Below, piece by piece: positions 25,492-34,725 of a DNA stretch of 64,000 nt. The DNA comes from Allohoeflea poritis (GTDB taxonomy: Bacteria; Pseudomonadota; Alphaproteobacteria; Rhizobiales; Rhizobiaceae), in contig NZ_JAPJZH010000009.1 in NCBI RefSeq assembly GCF_027889715.1, positions 62,001 to 126,000 of the forward strand, given 5' to 3'. Within the stretch, counting starts at the first letter, position 1, and each line of letters opens with the position of its first letter. The notes beneath the pieces are model-generated. The model was not told where the DNA came from. It ran no database searches and saw only the letters and a program-made list of their open reading frames with translations. Made by a program: the position numbers and the translations under genes.

Positions 25492-28400
25492 ATGCGCATT
25501 GAGCGTCAATTTACAAAAGAAGGTCAGTCGCCATACGCCGAGATCGCGTTTCGCAAGGCGACGAGCGAAATCAAGAATCCGGACGGCTCCATTGTCTTCC
25601 GTCTGGAAAATATTGACGTGCCCGAACAGTTCTCGCAGGTCGCGAGCGATATCCTCGCGCAGAAATATTTCCGCAAGGCCGGCGTTCCCGCGCGCCTTAA
25701 AAAAGTTGAGGAAAACGCCGTCCCGTCCTGGTTGTGGCGCTCCACGGCCGATCTCGAGGCGCTGGAAGAGCTGCCCGAGGACGAGCGTTACGGCTCCGAG
25801 ACAGACGCGCGCCAGGTTTTCACCCGCCTCGCCGGCACCTGGACCTATTGGGGCTGGAAGGGCGGCTATTTCGACACCGAAGAAGACGCCCGCGCCTTTT
25901 ATGACGAGCTTGCATACATGCTCGCCACCCAGCGCGTCGCGCCCAACAGCCCGCAATGGTTCAACACCGGTCTCAACTGGGCCTACGGCATCGATGGCCC
26001 CGGCCAGGGCCATTTCTATGTCGATCCCTTCACCAACAAGCTGGTGAAGTCGAAATCGGCCTATGAGCATCCGCAGCCGCATGCCTGCTTCATCCAGTCG
26101 GTCGAGGACGATCTCGTCAACGACAACGGCATTATGGATCTGTGGGTGCGCGAGGCGCGGCTCTTCAAATACGGCTCCGGCACCGGCTCCAACTTCTCGC
26201 ATCTGCGCGGCGAAGGCGAAAGGCTGTCGGGCGGCGGCAAGTCCTCCGGCCTGATGTCCTTCCTGAAGATCGGCGACCGCGCCGCCGGCGCCATCAAGTC
26301 GGGCGGCACCACGCGCCGCGCCGCCAAGATGGTCGTCGTCGACATCGACCACCCCGATATCGAGGCCTATATCAACTGGAAGGTCAAGGAAGAGCAGAAG
26401 GTGGCGGCGCTCGTCACCGGCTCCAAGGTCGTGGCCTCCCATCTGAAGGCGATCATGAAGGCCTGCGTCAATTGCGAGGGCCCGGACGGCGACTGCTTCG
26501 ATCCGAAGAAGAACCCTGCCCTCAAGCGCGAGATCCGCGCCGCCAAGAAGGCGCAGGTTCCGGAGAACTACGTCAAGCGCGTCATCCAGTTCGCCGAGCA
26601 GGGCCACAAGGACATCGAATTCACCACCTATGACACCGACTGGGATTCCGAAGCCTATCTGACCGTCTCCGGCCAGAACTCCAACAACTCGGTCTCGGTC
26701 AAGGACGACTTCCTCAACGCCGTCGAGGCCGACGGCAACTGGGATCTCATCGGCCGCATCACCGGCGATGTGACGAAGACCGTCAAGGCGCGCGACCTGT
26801 GGGACCAGGTCGGCCATGCCGCATGGGCGTCGGCCGATCCGGGTCTCCACTTCAACACCACGATGAATGACTGGCACACCTGCCCGTCCGCCGGCCCGAT
26901 CCGCGCCTCCAACCCGTGCTCGGAATATATGTTCCTGGACGACACGGCCTGTAACCTCGCCTCGCTGAACCTGCTCCAGTTCATGGAGAAGAAGACCAAC
27001 AAGTTCCGCATCGGTGAGTTCGAGCATGCGACGCGCCTGTGGACCATCGTTCTCGAAGTCTCGGTGATGATGGCGCAGTTCCCGTCGAAGCAGATCGCGG
27101 AGCTTTCCTACAAGTACCGCACGCTCGGCCTCGGCTACGCCAATATCGGCGGCCTGCTGATGACCTCCGGCATTCCCTACGATTCCGATGCCGGCCGCGC
27201 CATCTGCGGCGCCATCACCGCCATCATGACAGGCGTTTCCTACGCCACCTCCGCCGAGATGGCGGGCGAGCTCGGCCCCTTCCCCGGCTACAAGCCGAAC
27301 CGCGCCAACATGCTGCGCGTCATGCGCAACCACCGCCGCGCCGCCCATGGCGAGACGGCGGGCTATGAAAAGCTTTCCACCAACCCGGTGGCCCTCGCCC
27401 ATGACGACTGCCCGGACGAAGAACTCGTCACCCATGCGAAAGCCGCATGGGACAAGGCCGTCGAGCTCGGCGAGAAGCACGGCTACCGCAACGCCCAGGC
27501 GACCGTCATCGCGCCGACCGGCACGATCGGCCTCGTCATGGATTGCGACACGACCGGCATCGAGCCCGATTTCGCGCTGGTCAAGTTCAAGAAGCTCGCC
27601 GGCGGCGGCTATTTCAAGATCATCAACCGCGCCGTTCCCGAAGCCCTGCGCACGCTCGGCTATTCGGAAAGCGAGATCGCCGAGATCGAGGCCTATGCCG
27701 TCGGCCACGGCAATCTCAACCAGGCGCCGGCGATCAACCCGGCTTCGCTGAAATCAAAAGGCTTCACCGACGAAAAGATCGAGGCGCTCAATGGTGCGCT
27801 TGCATCGGCCTTCGACATCAAATTCGCCTTCAACCAGTGGACGCTCGGCACGGATTTCTGCCGCGAGGTTCTGGAGATCTCCGAGGAAGAACTCAACAAT
27901 TTCGAGTTCAACATGTTGGCTTTCCTCGGCTTTTCGAAGAAGGATATCGAGGCCGCCAATATCCACATCTGCGGTGCGATGACGCTGGAGGGCGCCCCCT
28001 TCCTGAAGGACGAGCACCTGCCCGTCTTCGACTGCGCCAATCCATGCGGCAAGATCGGCAAGCGCTATCTTTCCACCCAAAGCCACATCCGCATGATGGC
28101 CGCGGCCCAGCCCTTCATCTCGGGCGCCATTTCCAAGACCATCAACATGCCGAACGAGGCGAGCATCGAGGACTGCAAGTCCGCCTATATGCTCTCCTGG
28201 AAACTGGCGCTGAAGGCCAACGCGCTTTACCGCGACGGCTCCAAGCTCTCGCAGCCGCTCAACGCCTCACTCATAGAGGATGACGACGACGAGGACGCGC
28301 TGGAGGAACTGATCGAGGCGCCCGCCGCCGCCAAGGCGGTGTCGGTCAGCGAGAAGATCGTCGAGCGTGTCGTCGAGAAGGTCATCCGCGAGCGCGAGAA

Positions 28401-29238
28401 GCTGCCCAACCGGCGCAAGGGCTACACCCAGAAGGCGGTGGTCGGCGGCCACAAGGTCTATCTGCGCACCGGCGAATTCGACGATGGCCGCCTCGGCGAG
28501 ATCTTCATCGACATGCACAAGGAAGGCGCCGCCTTCCGCGCCATGATGAACAATTTCGCCATCGCCATTTCGCTCGGCCTGCAATATGGCGTGCCGCTGG
28601 ATGAATATGTGGAGGCCTTCACCTTCACCAAGTTCGAGCCGGCCGGCATGGTCATGGGCAATGACGCCATCAAGAACGCGACATCGATCCTCGACTATGT
28701 CTTCCGCGAACTCGCCGTCTCCTATCTGGAGCGCCACGACCTGGCCCATATCGATACGTCCGACTTCTCCAACACGGCGCTCGGCAAGGGCATCAAGGAA
28801 GGCAAGACCGCGCCCGTCTCCAAGGGCTGGACCCGCGGCCACAAGCTCGAACTCGTCGCCCCCGGCGGCCAGCCCATGGGCGGCGCCCCGGCCGGCAGCG
28901 GCGGCTCCAACGTCACGGCCATATCCGGCGGCGCCGCCGTCGTCTCCGAGGCCGTCGCCGCGATGAACGCCGAGGAAGCCGCCGCCTTCAAGCGCGACTA
29001 TGAAGAACGCGCCCGGCAGCTCTCCGAGGAGATCGCCGAGGAAGAAGAACTCTTCGACGGCGACGCCATCGAAGACGCCCGCGCCGACGCAAAACAGGTC
29101 GAAGCCGACCGCCGCGCCAAGGCGATCATGCAGGGCTACACGGGCGATGCCTGTTCGGAATGCTCGAACTTCACGATGGTCAGGAACGGGACGTGCCTGA
29201 AGTGCGACACCTGCGGGGCGACCAGCGGGTGTAGTTAA
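25492..29238 (+). CDS. nrdJ: Adenosylcobalamin-dependent (class II) ribonucleotide reductase
   Basis: Class II RNR reducing ribonucleotides to deoxyribonucleotides with adenosylcobalamin, oxygen-independent. The 1248-residue length fits the large alphaproteobacterial NrdJ. The start [11 protein letters not shown] at 25492 has GAGGAAAG upstream. Visible landmarks are [39 protein letters not shown] (about 230), [21 protein letters not shown] (about 480) with a conserved Cys, [20 protein letters not shown] (about 670) and the C-terminal cysteine-rich [20 protein letters not shown] tail (TSCPD/zinc-ribbon region) that regenerates the active site. No class I genes are in the window. Two NrdR boxes predict repression by NrdR. 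Confidence 0.97.
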   Translation: MRIERQFTKEGQSPYAEIAFRKATSEIKNPDGSIVFRLENIDVPEQFSQVASDILAQKYFRKAGVPARLKKVEENAVPSWLWRSTADLEALEELPEDERYGSETDARQVFTRLAGTWTYWGWKGGYFDTEEDARAFYDELAYMLATQRVAPNSPQWFNTGLNWAYGIDGPGQGHFYVDPFTNKLVKSKSAYEHPQPHACFIQSVEDDLVNDNGIMDLWVREARLFKYGSGTGSNFSHLRGEGERLSGGGKSSGLMSFLKIGDRAAGAIKSGGTTRRAAKMVVVDIDHPDIEAYINWKVKEEQKVAALVTGSKVVASHLKAIMKACVNCEGPDGDCFDPKKNPALKREIRAAKKAQVPENYVKRVIQFAEQGHKDIEFTTYDTDWDSEAYLTVSGQNSNNSVSVKDDFLNAVEADGNWDLIGRITGDVTKTVKARDLWDQVGHAAWASADPGLHFNTTMNDWHTCPSAGPIRASNPCSEYMFLDDTACNLASLNLLQFMEKKTNKFRIGEFEHATRLWTIVLEVSVMMAQFPSKQIAELSYKYRTLGLGYANIGGLLMTSGIPYDSDAGRAICGAITAIMTGVSYATSAEMAGELGPFPGYKPNRANMLRVMRNHRRAAHGETAGYEKLSTNPVALAHDDCPDEELVTHAKAAWDKAVELGEKHGYRNAQATVIAPTGTIGLVMDCDTTGIEPDFALVKFKKLAGGGYFKIINRAVPEALRTLGYSESEIAEIEAYAVGHGNLNQAPAINPASLKSKGFTDEKIEALNGALASAFDIKFAFNQWTLGTDFCREVLEISEEELNNFEFNMLAFLGFSKKDIEAANIHICGAMTLEGAPFLKDEHLPVFDCANPCGKIGKRYLSTQSHIRMMAAAQPFISGAISKTINMPNEASIEDCKSAYMLSWKLALKANALYRDGSKLSQPLNASLIEDDDDEDALEELIEAPAAAKAVSVSEKIVERVVEKVIREREKLPNRRKGYTQKAVVGGHKVYLRTGEFDDGRLGEIFIDMHKEGAAFRAMMNNFAIAISLGLQYGVPLDEYVEAFTFTKFEPAGMVMGNDAIKNATSILDYVFRELAVSYLERHDLAHIDTSDFSNTALGKGIKEGKTAPVSKGWTRGHKLELVAPGGQPMGGAPAGSGGSNVTAISGGAAVVSEAVAAMNAEEAAAFKRDYEERARQLSEEIAEEEELFDGDAIEDARADAKQVEADRRAKAIMQGYTGDACSECSNFTMVRNGTCLKCDTCGATSGCS

Positions 29239-29277
29239 GGCACCGAGGTCAACACCGGCACCAGTGAAATGAAGAAG

Positions 29278-29304
29278 CCCCTCGCAGAGATGCGGGGGGG
29301 GGGG
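29278..29304 (+). terminator. Hairpin with an 11-G tract after nrdJ
   Basis: CCCCTCGCA-GAGA-TGCGGGGGG forms a stem 40 bp after the nrdJ stop and runs into an uninterrupted tract of eleven G (29294-29304), followed by TGACTTATT. Termination is plausible. The G run is prone to slippage and sequencing error. It also marks the left edge of the AT-richer island. Confidence 0.45.
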
Positions 29305-29379
29305 TGACTTATTATAAAAGTGGCAAGAACGGGATACTTCGTTCGCTTCGGATAAAGAGGATGCTTAACGCAAGAAAGT

Positions 29380-29883
29380 CTAGAGGCCTATGCTGCCCAG
29401 AAGATCGACAGATTTTTTGATATTCTCATCGGTTGCTTTGCCTGTCTTCCTAGCTTTTAGCTCTGCTTCCCACTCAGCAACGCCCTCTTTCTCACGGAGC
29501 CAATGAATCGTAGCAGCAAGCTCTATGACAACTGAAGTTGGAGCTTCCAAAGTGTTAACCAGAGTCTTTATGTCATCCGATGACAGCTTTCCAACTTCCG
29601 GAGACATTTCGTTTGCATTTTCAGACAATGAAAAAACACTATAGATGTTGCCAAGCTTTGTCTTGCCTTGAGATTCAACGATCACTTTATCAAAAAACTC
29701 AGCAAAAAAGAGCGTGTTAGAAAGGTCTTCAGAATATGGACCATAATGGTGGTAGGAATACGTAAAACCAGAATCAAGACCAAGTTGATCAAGAAGATAA
29801 AAGATTTTTTGCAATCGGATTTTACCAAAAACCTTTTTATCTTCTGACGCACCAATAACATCTGTAATCAGTGAGCTATCCAT
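29380..29883 (-). CDS. YwgA-family protein partnered with an HD dNTPase
   Basis: A 167-residue protein whose N-terminal half matches YwgA of Bacillus: KIRLQKIFYLLDQLG (about 19-33), then the hallmark YSYHHYGPYSEDLSN (about 43-57). The same LQK...YGP pattern occurs in Panacea/SocA antitoxins, so a winged-helix-like scaffold is possible. Function is unknown. The gene starts 2 bp after the HD gene stop (or overlaps it by 4 bp if the TTG at 29889 is used), so it is coupled to it. In B. subtilis ywgA is likewise next to ywfO. Base composition is AT-richer than nrdJ. Role as regulator or antitoxin of the HD enzyme is inference. Confidence 0.75.
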   Translation of the reverse strand: MDSSLITDVIGASEDKKVFGKIRLQKIFYLLDQLGLDSGFTYSYHHYGPYSEDLSNTLFFAEFFDKVIVESQGKTKLGNIYSVFSLSENANEMSPEVGKLSSDDIKTLVNTLEAPTSVVIELAATIHWLREKEGVAEWEAELKARKTGKATDENIKKSVDLLGSIGL

Positions 29884-29885
29884 CC

Positions 29886-31244
29886 TCAATTCCCACGCGC
29901 TGCTTTCAACGCTTCGCCACGAAGTTCCCGAGTCGGGAAATAGTAGCGAATCAAACGTCGTTTTTCCGTTAACTTAGAGCTAATGATCGTATTCTCAAAA
30001 TCCTTGATTTCTACAGGTTTGCCATCGCCATCCATAATACGCACAACTTTGTGCATTTTTTCCGCCTCCCCCTCATTCGCTGAGTAAAGATTCACAGACG
30101 GAGCATCTCGAAAAACAGTATCAGAGATCTCATTTTCAAACTGTTTTTCGACGGCAATTCGAGCATTTGCAAGTCGCGCACTATCATCACCAAATTCACG
30201 GAACAAATCAAGAACAAAATAATGCTCTCGGTTTAAGAGACGCTGTGCTAACTCTCCGACATTCGCCTTTTTCGAAGCCCGCATCCGTTTGACGGCACTC
30301 CAGATTTCGTAGTCGTCTAGATCTAGATAGTCAGCGACGCTCTCCCGCTCACGCAAAAACCTTACCAGGCTAGAATGGCCATCCAGCGCCAAATCTTCGG
30401 CTGGAATATCTCTGTCACCAACGAACCTAAGAAGCCTTGACAGCATCGTCTCCAAGCCTCGGGTCGTTTTGTGCAAGTAAACTTCTGTGTATAGGCGATA
30501 CCGAGCAAGCAAGAAATCCTCTGCAGCTTGTCTTCCTTTGAGTTTAAAAACAAACGTTGGAACCATTTGTGGTTCGTCGTCATCGTCTTGCGCTACGGCT
30601 ATTTGTTTTTCTGTCAAATTGTCTATGAGCCAATCGTCATCAATTGCACCAGCCCCGGTACCAGTCATGTACCTATCACGAACTAGGAAATCTAAGCGGT
30701 CGGCATCAAAGGAACTGGAAATTACAGCATGATAGATGTCTACGGGATCGTCGGCTTCAATGATTGCTGCAACTTCATTCGACAGCCCCGGTCGCCTATC
30801 TTCTAGGATAGGAAAAATTGAGCCGTCGACATTTCTAATGATACGCGCTGAATATATTTCATGATTGTCAATCGCATCCTTCCCGCGAGCTTTTGCAATA
30901 GCCTCTCTTGAATTCTCAAACGCATGACTGAATGGCCCGTGTCCTATGTCGTGAAGCAGCGCCGCGTACAAAACAGCTTCTTCCCGTTTTGGATCAAACT
31001 TACGACCTTCAGAGTCTTTAACCACCCTCATGAGCTTTCGGGCATTGTTGCAAACCCCAATCGAGTGGGAAAATCGGTTGTGTGTCGCACCTGGAAAAGT
31101 GAACTCCGAAAACCCCAATTGCTTGATCCGCCTAAGTCGCTGCATCTCAGGAGTTTCAATCAGCTTCCAAGCAATCTTGTCGTTGTCACTATCAAATACA
31201 ATCAGCCCGTGGATTGGGTCTCGAAGTCGCTGAGTTCCACTCAT
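29886..31244 (-). CDS. SAMHD1/YwfO-type HD-domain dNTP triphosphohydrolase
   Basis: A 452-residue HD-superfamily enzyme of the dNTPase branch. It begins with the family phrase RLRDPIHGLIVF, has RLRRIKQLG (about 36-44), and all metal ligands: His60 (RFSHSIGV), His98-Asp99 (ALLHDIGHGPFSH), and Asp in SSFDADRLDFLVRD (180/182). The order H...HD...D is that of SAMHD1, YwfO and EF1143, which convert dNTPs to nucleosides and triphosphate. The C-terminal half is regulatory-like. It overlaps the upstream 75-aa ORF by 4 bp (ATGA) and is followed at once by a ywgA-like gene. In phage defence such enzymes deplete dNTPs; that role is inferred here. Confidence 0.85.
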   Translation of the reverse strand: MSGTQRLRDPIHGLIVFDSDNDKIAWKLIETPEMQRLRRIKQLGFSEFTFPGATHNRFSHSIGVCNNARKLMRVVKDSEGRKFDPKREEAVLYAALLHDIGHGPFSHAFENSREAIAKARGKDAIDNHEIYSARIIRNVDGSIFPILEDRRPGLSNEVAAIIEADDPVDIYHAVISSSFDADRLDFLVRDRYMTGTGAGAIDDDWLIDNLTEKQIAVAQDDDDEPQMVPTFVFKLKGRQAAEDFLLARYRLYTEVYLHKTTRGLETMLSRLLRFVGDRDIPAEDLALDGHSSLVRFLRERESVADYLDLDDYEIWSAVKRMRASKKANVGELAQRLLNREHYFVLDLFREFGDDSARLANARIAVEKQFENEISDTVFRDAPSVNLYSANEGEAEKMHKVVRIMDGDGKPVEIKDFENTIISSKLTEKRRLIRYYFPTRELRGEALKAARGN

Positions 31245-31468
31245 ATTCTTCTCTTACCTGCCTGAGTTAAATCCAATGACCTATCATAGGGCGAAACACT
31301 TACTTTAAAGCGAATAAGCGATGCTCCTTCAACCATTTGCAGCTTATTTGCGTTTCTAAACTGTCGAAAACGAAGTGCGAAAACACCCAGCAACAAAGCC
31401 TCCACCAGACTTTCTCTAGTCTGACCCATCGACATACTGATTTCACTAAAGCGTGGATTATGAGTCAC
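31241..31468 (-). CDS. 75-residue ORF heading the HD/YwgA operon
   Basis: A GTG-started ORF (an ATG at 31435 is an alternative) whose TGA stop overlaps the HD gene start as ATGA. That overlap, the same orientation and the absence of any other candidate support it as a third operon gene. The product has a hydrophobic patch (about 23-33, VEALLLGVFALRF) and a basic C-terminus ending AGKRRI. No family is recognised. It could instead be non-coding leader. Confidence 0.4.
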   Translation of the reverse strand: MTHNPRFSEISMSMGQTRESLVEALLLGVFALRFRQFRNANKLQMVEGASLIRFKVSVSPYDRSLDLTQAGKRRI

Positions 31469-31581
31469 CTATCAATTCTGACAAGGACGCAATGGATCCG
31501 ATGTCCCGGATGAAGGGTAACCGCTATACACAGTTCACTTCATGGCGTTCAATCCCAAAAACGCAAGTTGATAGGTGCACG

Positions 31582-31671
31582 CGAAAACGACGGTATTCCT
31601 ATCGAATATTCCAACCAGTTGCGGAAGCTTGAAAGCAGGCTGGATAGGTTCTAATGCCGAGCAAGCGAGGA
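31582..31671 (+). pseudogene. Remnant of a RAYT transposase C-terminus
   Basis: About 90 bp directly before the left end of the next element align with the C-terminal codons of the intact transposase at 34038-34712; TTCTAATGCCGAGCAAGCGA differs from it at few positions. No start or catalytic part remains. It shows that the following element landed within or beside an older copy. Confidence 0.55.
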
Positions 31672-32405
31672 TTGCGGTGACAGATTACTCAATCCCCAAT
31701 TTATATCAAACTCCAATCCATGGCACGCATCGCACATCTCTATATTCCTGGTCTTCCGCATCACGTCACCCAGAGGGGCAACCGACGTGAAGGAACGTTC
31801 TTTGAGGACGGCGACTATGCGCTTTATCTCGATCTTCTTGCGGAGAGCAGCGCACGCGCCCGAGCGGAGGTGTGGACTTATTGTCCTATGCCCAACCTTG
31901 TGCACATCATTCTTGTTCCGTCGGACAAAGACGCCTACGCCGGACATTCGCCGATCTGCATCGTCGATACACCGGTTTCATCAACGCGCGAGAACGGGTC
32001 ACTGGTCATTTGTGGCAAGGACGTTGCGCATCGGTGGTGATGGACAAGAGCCACCTGCTCAACGCGGTTCGCTACGTGACGATCAATCCCATTCGGGCGG
32101 AGCTGGTGACGCGCACACGGGAATGGCAATGGTCAAGCGCCCGGGCGCATCTGACCGGCAATGACGATCACGTCGTGACCGTTGAGCCCGTGCTGGAGCG
32201 AACCGGAAAATTCACGGCATTTCTGGACAAGCCAATCGATGGCACCAAGCCCTACGGAGCGGTGCCCGCGCCGAAACCGTCGGCCGCCCGATCGACGATC
32301 CCGCCCGGTTGAGAGAGCTCGAACAAAAGACCGGTCGAATTCTGACGCCGAGCAAGCGAGGGCGAAAAGCATCGCAAAAAGGGCTTGAGTAAACTGTCAC
32401 CGTAA
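31672..32405 (+). mobile_element. Decayed RAYT transposon, copy 1
   Basis: The element is bounded by TTGCGGTGACAGATTACT (31672-31689) and AGTAAACTGTCACCGTAA (32388-32405), which are imperfect inverted repeats (16 of 18). The intact copy at 33990-34725 has the same ends. It carries a broken transposase gene. No target-site duplication is obvious. Confidence 0.75.
31720..32392 (+). pseudogene. REP-associated tyrosine transposase, frameshifted
   Basis: Homologue of the intact Y1/RAYT transposase further right, broken by at least two single-base deletions. The reading frame starts MARIAHLYIPGLPHHVTQRG, is lost near 31935-31940 (after VPSDKD), continues in a second frame through RRTFADLHRRYTGFINARE and LLNAVRYVTINPIRAEL, and is lost again near 32265; the tail ELEQKTGRILTPSKRGRKA is in a third frame. 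In addition the HUH motif NHVH of the intact copy reads NLVH here, so the metal-binding His is gone. The copy cannot be active. Confidence 0.85.
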
Positions 32406-32424
32406 CCACTGAATTCATAAGGAG

Positions 32425-33396
32425 TCATTCACCTCTTACAATCGCAATTAATCTGCTGAAATTTTCGTCTTTGTCATCACTTTTCCAGCGGTTCACAAAT
32501 CGACAAACAACTTGCAGATTACCCTCCTCATAATGTCCGTCGCTGTCGATACGGTCGAGCGATGGAAGCATTTCGGAATCAGTGTGCTCACCATCAAGCT
32601 GGAGCGGCAAATCTGTCAGTGCACATAGACGCTCCTGACTCTCCAAGAGAGCCATTACGTAATTCTCAAGCTCCTGCAATGTGAAGTGGACCTCCTTGTT
32701 CTTGATTGTTCTTGTTACTTGCTGTCCAGATGACTGCTTAGCTGTGTCAAACGCTGTCATTGCCATGCGGGTCGCAGCGCGTTGAAAGGCATTAAATACA
32801 GTTCCCGGCTTGGTTTTTGCGTTCTTAAGTGTTGTTTGCCAATGCGGCCGCAAGTGCCATGGATTGAGATCGTCGCCAGCTATCAGAGCAAGAGCATACT
32901 CCGCATTGTCTTGTCCCAATTTTTGAAGAGTACCTTCAGTGAACAGAAATTCTTTGGCTCTCGGGTGGAGAGTTCCCCACTCGAGGCGATTACCAAGTCG
33001 GGTTTGATTAGACCAAGGATCGCACTTTTTGTGGCAGGCAAAAACTGGTCGTCCCCCATCGTAAGTGGGATCGACACTTTCTGAAATCACCGGGGGTTCC
33101 GACTTGGAACGCGTCCACCAGAGTTGCTCTTTCTCACGGTGAATCCATATATCGTTTTCACTTTCGGAGATGATTGTCATCAGATTGAACCATCTCGAAG
33201 CCACTGGTCGTGTAGGTTTGATTCCGGCTGCCGTGGAACCGAACTTAAGTTCGTAGTCAATGAAACCTTCTCTGTCTCCAGCAACCCAAAAATGATGTGT
33301 TGCATGAGAATTCATTGTAGCAATTGTGTTATTTTTCAGACACCTCTGCCACTCATAGTTCTGGCGTCCGAAGTTTGCGATAAAAACCTGCTGCAT
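32425..33396 (-). CDS. HNH-nuclease-like protein with unique N-terminal region
   Basis: A 323-residue protein. Its C-terminal quarter (about 255-315) has the layout of an HNH endonuclease: CALTDLPLQL, then SLDRIDSDGHYEEGNLQVVC, where the D-R-I-D and G-N-L-Q/R-V-V phrases match the zinc-less HNH subset. The first Cys/His positions differ from canonical HNH, so activity is uncertain. The N-terminal 250 residues (Trp- and His-rich, with WFNLMTIISESENDIWIHRE and FACHKKCDPW) match no family I know. It sits on the minus strand between the two RAYT elements in the AT-rich island, suggesting horizontal acquisition. A restriction or defence role is possible but unproven. Confidence 0.55.
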   Translation of the reverse strand: MQQVFIANFGRQNYEWQRCLKNNTIATMNSHATHHFWVAGDREGFIDYELKFGSTAAGIKPTRPVASRWFNLMTIISESENDIWIHREKEQLWWTRSKSEPPVISESVDPTYDGGRPVFACHKKCDPWSNQTRLGNRLEWGTLHPRAKEFLFTEGTLQKLGQDNAEYALALIAGDDLNPWHLRPHWQTTLKNAKTKPGTVFNAFQRAATRMAMTAFDTAKQSSGQQVTRTIKNKEVHFTLQELENYVMALLESQERLCALTDLPLQLDGEHTDSEMLPSLDRIDSDGHYEEGNLQVVCRFVNRWKSDDKDENFSRLIAIVRGE

Positions 33397-33591
33397 CGTC
33401 CAACTTTACCATTCATTTGCAACCAAGGATTACAATTATAGCCTACTTGCACTCCAGTAAATTCCATTTTTCCACTCACAACTCCACTACCTGACACTAT
33501 CTCATGAGAAATTGGCTGCAGCGATGGTCCCACCAGCGAATTTGTCGCATTCTCCAAGCACAGCCGATCACATACACACCCACCACAAAAA

Positions 33592-33990
33592 CCCACCCAC
33601 AACCCAAACTTGCCCTTGCCCACACATCCGATCTCCCTTAAGACCCATTGTCGTCATGTTATGTTGTAACATTACGATGCTCCAATAACTGATTGAGGTT
33701 CAAAATCATGCGTAAAAGCTTTGCCGGAATTTCCTGTGCGTTTCTTCTCGGTGGTGCGCTGCTGGCCGCGCCCGCGGTGGCGGAGTCCAAGGACAAGTCC
33801 GCCCACAACCACAGCCACGGCGATGAGAAGCGTATCTACAAGGGCTATTTCGAGGACGATCAGATCAAGCCGCGCCCGCTTTCCGACTGGCAGGGCGACT
33901 GGGCGAGCATCTATCCGCACCTCAAGGACGGCAAGCTGGACGAATGGATCGCCCACAAGGCCGAACACGGCGACAAGTCCGCCGAGGAAT
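33592..33990. repeat. Direct repeat, copy A (zinT promoter and 5' coding part)
   Basis: About 400 bp closely similar to 35990-36393, in the same orientation. It includes a C-rich leader, the Zur box and the first 94 codons of zinT. It ends exactly at the inverted repeat of RAYT copy 2. The two copies enclose 2.0 kb. Confidence 0.85.
33658..33675. promoter_or_regulatory. Zur box upstream of the truncated zinT
   Basis: GTTATGTTGTAACATTAC, a near-palindrome that fits the alphaproteobacterial zinc-uptake-regulator (Zur) operator. The identical sequence precedes the intact zinT. It lies 32 bp before the start codon. Confidence 0.8.
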
Positions 33991-33998
33991 TACGGTGA
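33708..33998 (+). pseudogene. Truncated zinT copy, cut by a RAYT element
   Basis: The first 94 or so codons are nearly identical to the intact zinT at 36105: signal peptide MRKSFAGISCAFLLGGALL, His-rich HNHSHGDEK, then DWQGDWASIYPHLKDGKL. At GAGGAAT the sequence passes into the left inverted repeat of RAYT copy 2, and the frame ends after two foreign codons. The rest of zinT is not found on the far side of the element, so a deletion or partial duplication accompanied the event. It keeps the Zur box, so zinc limitation could still make a 96-residue fragment with its metal-binding N-terminus. Confidence 0.85.
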
Positions 33999-34725
33999 CA
34001 GTTTACTAAATCCCCAATTTACCCTAAACTCCTGCTGATGGCACGCTTGGCCCGAATTGTTGTTCCTGGTCTCCCGCACCACGTCACCCAAAGAGGCAAC
34101 CGGCGGGAAAGAACCTTCTTTGAGGATGGCGACTACGCGCTCTACCTGGACCTCCTGGCCGATGCCAGCGCACGCGCCCACACCGAGATCTGGGCCTATT
34201 GCCTCATGCCCAACCACGTTCACATCATTCTGGTGCCGTCGGACGAGGATGGCTTGCGCCGGACTTTCGCTGATCTGCACCGTCGCTACACCGGTTTCAT
34301 CAACGCGCGGACACGGGTCACCGGCCACCTGTGGCAGGGCCGCTACGGATCCGTGGTCATGGATGAAGGTCACCTGCTCAATGCGGTTCGCTACGTAACG
34401 CTCAATCCTGTGCGGGCAAAACTGGTGAAGCGTGCGCACGACTGGCAATGGTCAAGCGCCGGAGCGCATCTGGCCGGCCAGGACGACAAGGTCGTCACTG
34501 TTGCGCCCGTGTTGGACAGAACCGGCGAATTCCGGGCGTTTCTTGATGAACCAATCGATGAGGCAGAAGCTTACGGGGCATTGCGGCGCGCTGAAACAGT
34601 CGGCCGCCCGATCGGAGATGCCGGTTGGCTAAAGAAGCTCGAACAGCATACCGGACGGATTCTGATGCCGGGCAAGCGCGGTCGAAAACCGGCACAAAAA
34701 GGGATTAAGTAAACTGTCACCGTAA
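33990..34725 (+). mobile_element. Intact RAYT transposon, copy 2
   Basis: A 736-bp element with perfect 18-bp terminal inverted repeats TTACGGTGACAGTTTACT (33990-34007) and its reverse complement (34708-34725), enclosing one complete transposase gene. The left end is joined to zinT codon sequence GAGGAAT; the right end to unrelated DNA. Confidence 0.88.
34038..34712 (+). CDS. REP-associated tyrosine transposase (RAYT, Y1_Tnp family)
   Basis: A 224-residue IS200/IS605-like single-strand transposase of the RAYT group. The HUH motif is NHVHIIL (about 67-73) and the catalytic tyrosine is in NAVRYVTLNPVRAKLV (about 113-128). The start MARLARIVVPGLPHHVTQRG and the DGDYALYLDLL and VTGHLWQGRYGS phrases are family hallmarks. 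RAYTs move or maintain REP-type palindromes and are normally single copy and domesticated; here it lies inside its own terminal repeats, as an element. No frameshift is visible, so it may be active. Confidence 0.93.
   Translation: MARLARIVVPGLPHHVTQRGNRRERTFFEDGDYALYLDLLADASARAHTEIWAYCLMPNHVHIILVPSDEDGLRRTFADLHRRYTGFINARTRVTGHLWQGRYGSVVMDEGHLLNAVRYVTLNPVRAKLVKRAHDWQWSSAGAHLAGQDDKVVTVAPVLDRTGEFRAFLDEPIDEAEAYGALRRAETVGRPIGDAGWLKKLEQHTGRILMPGKRGRKPAQKGIK

Noticed and set aside
25387-27708. 773-codon open frame antisense to nrdJ
   Set aside because: A mirror of the strong codon bias of nrdJ on the other strand; no start signals, no family, Ala/Gly/Val/Asp-rich shadow composition.
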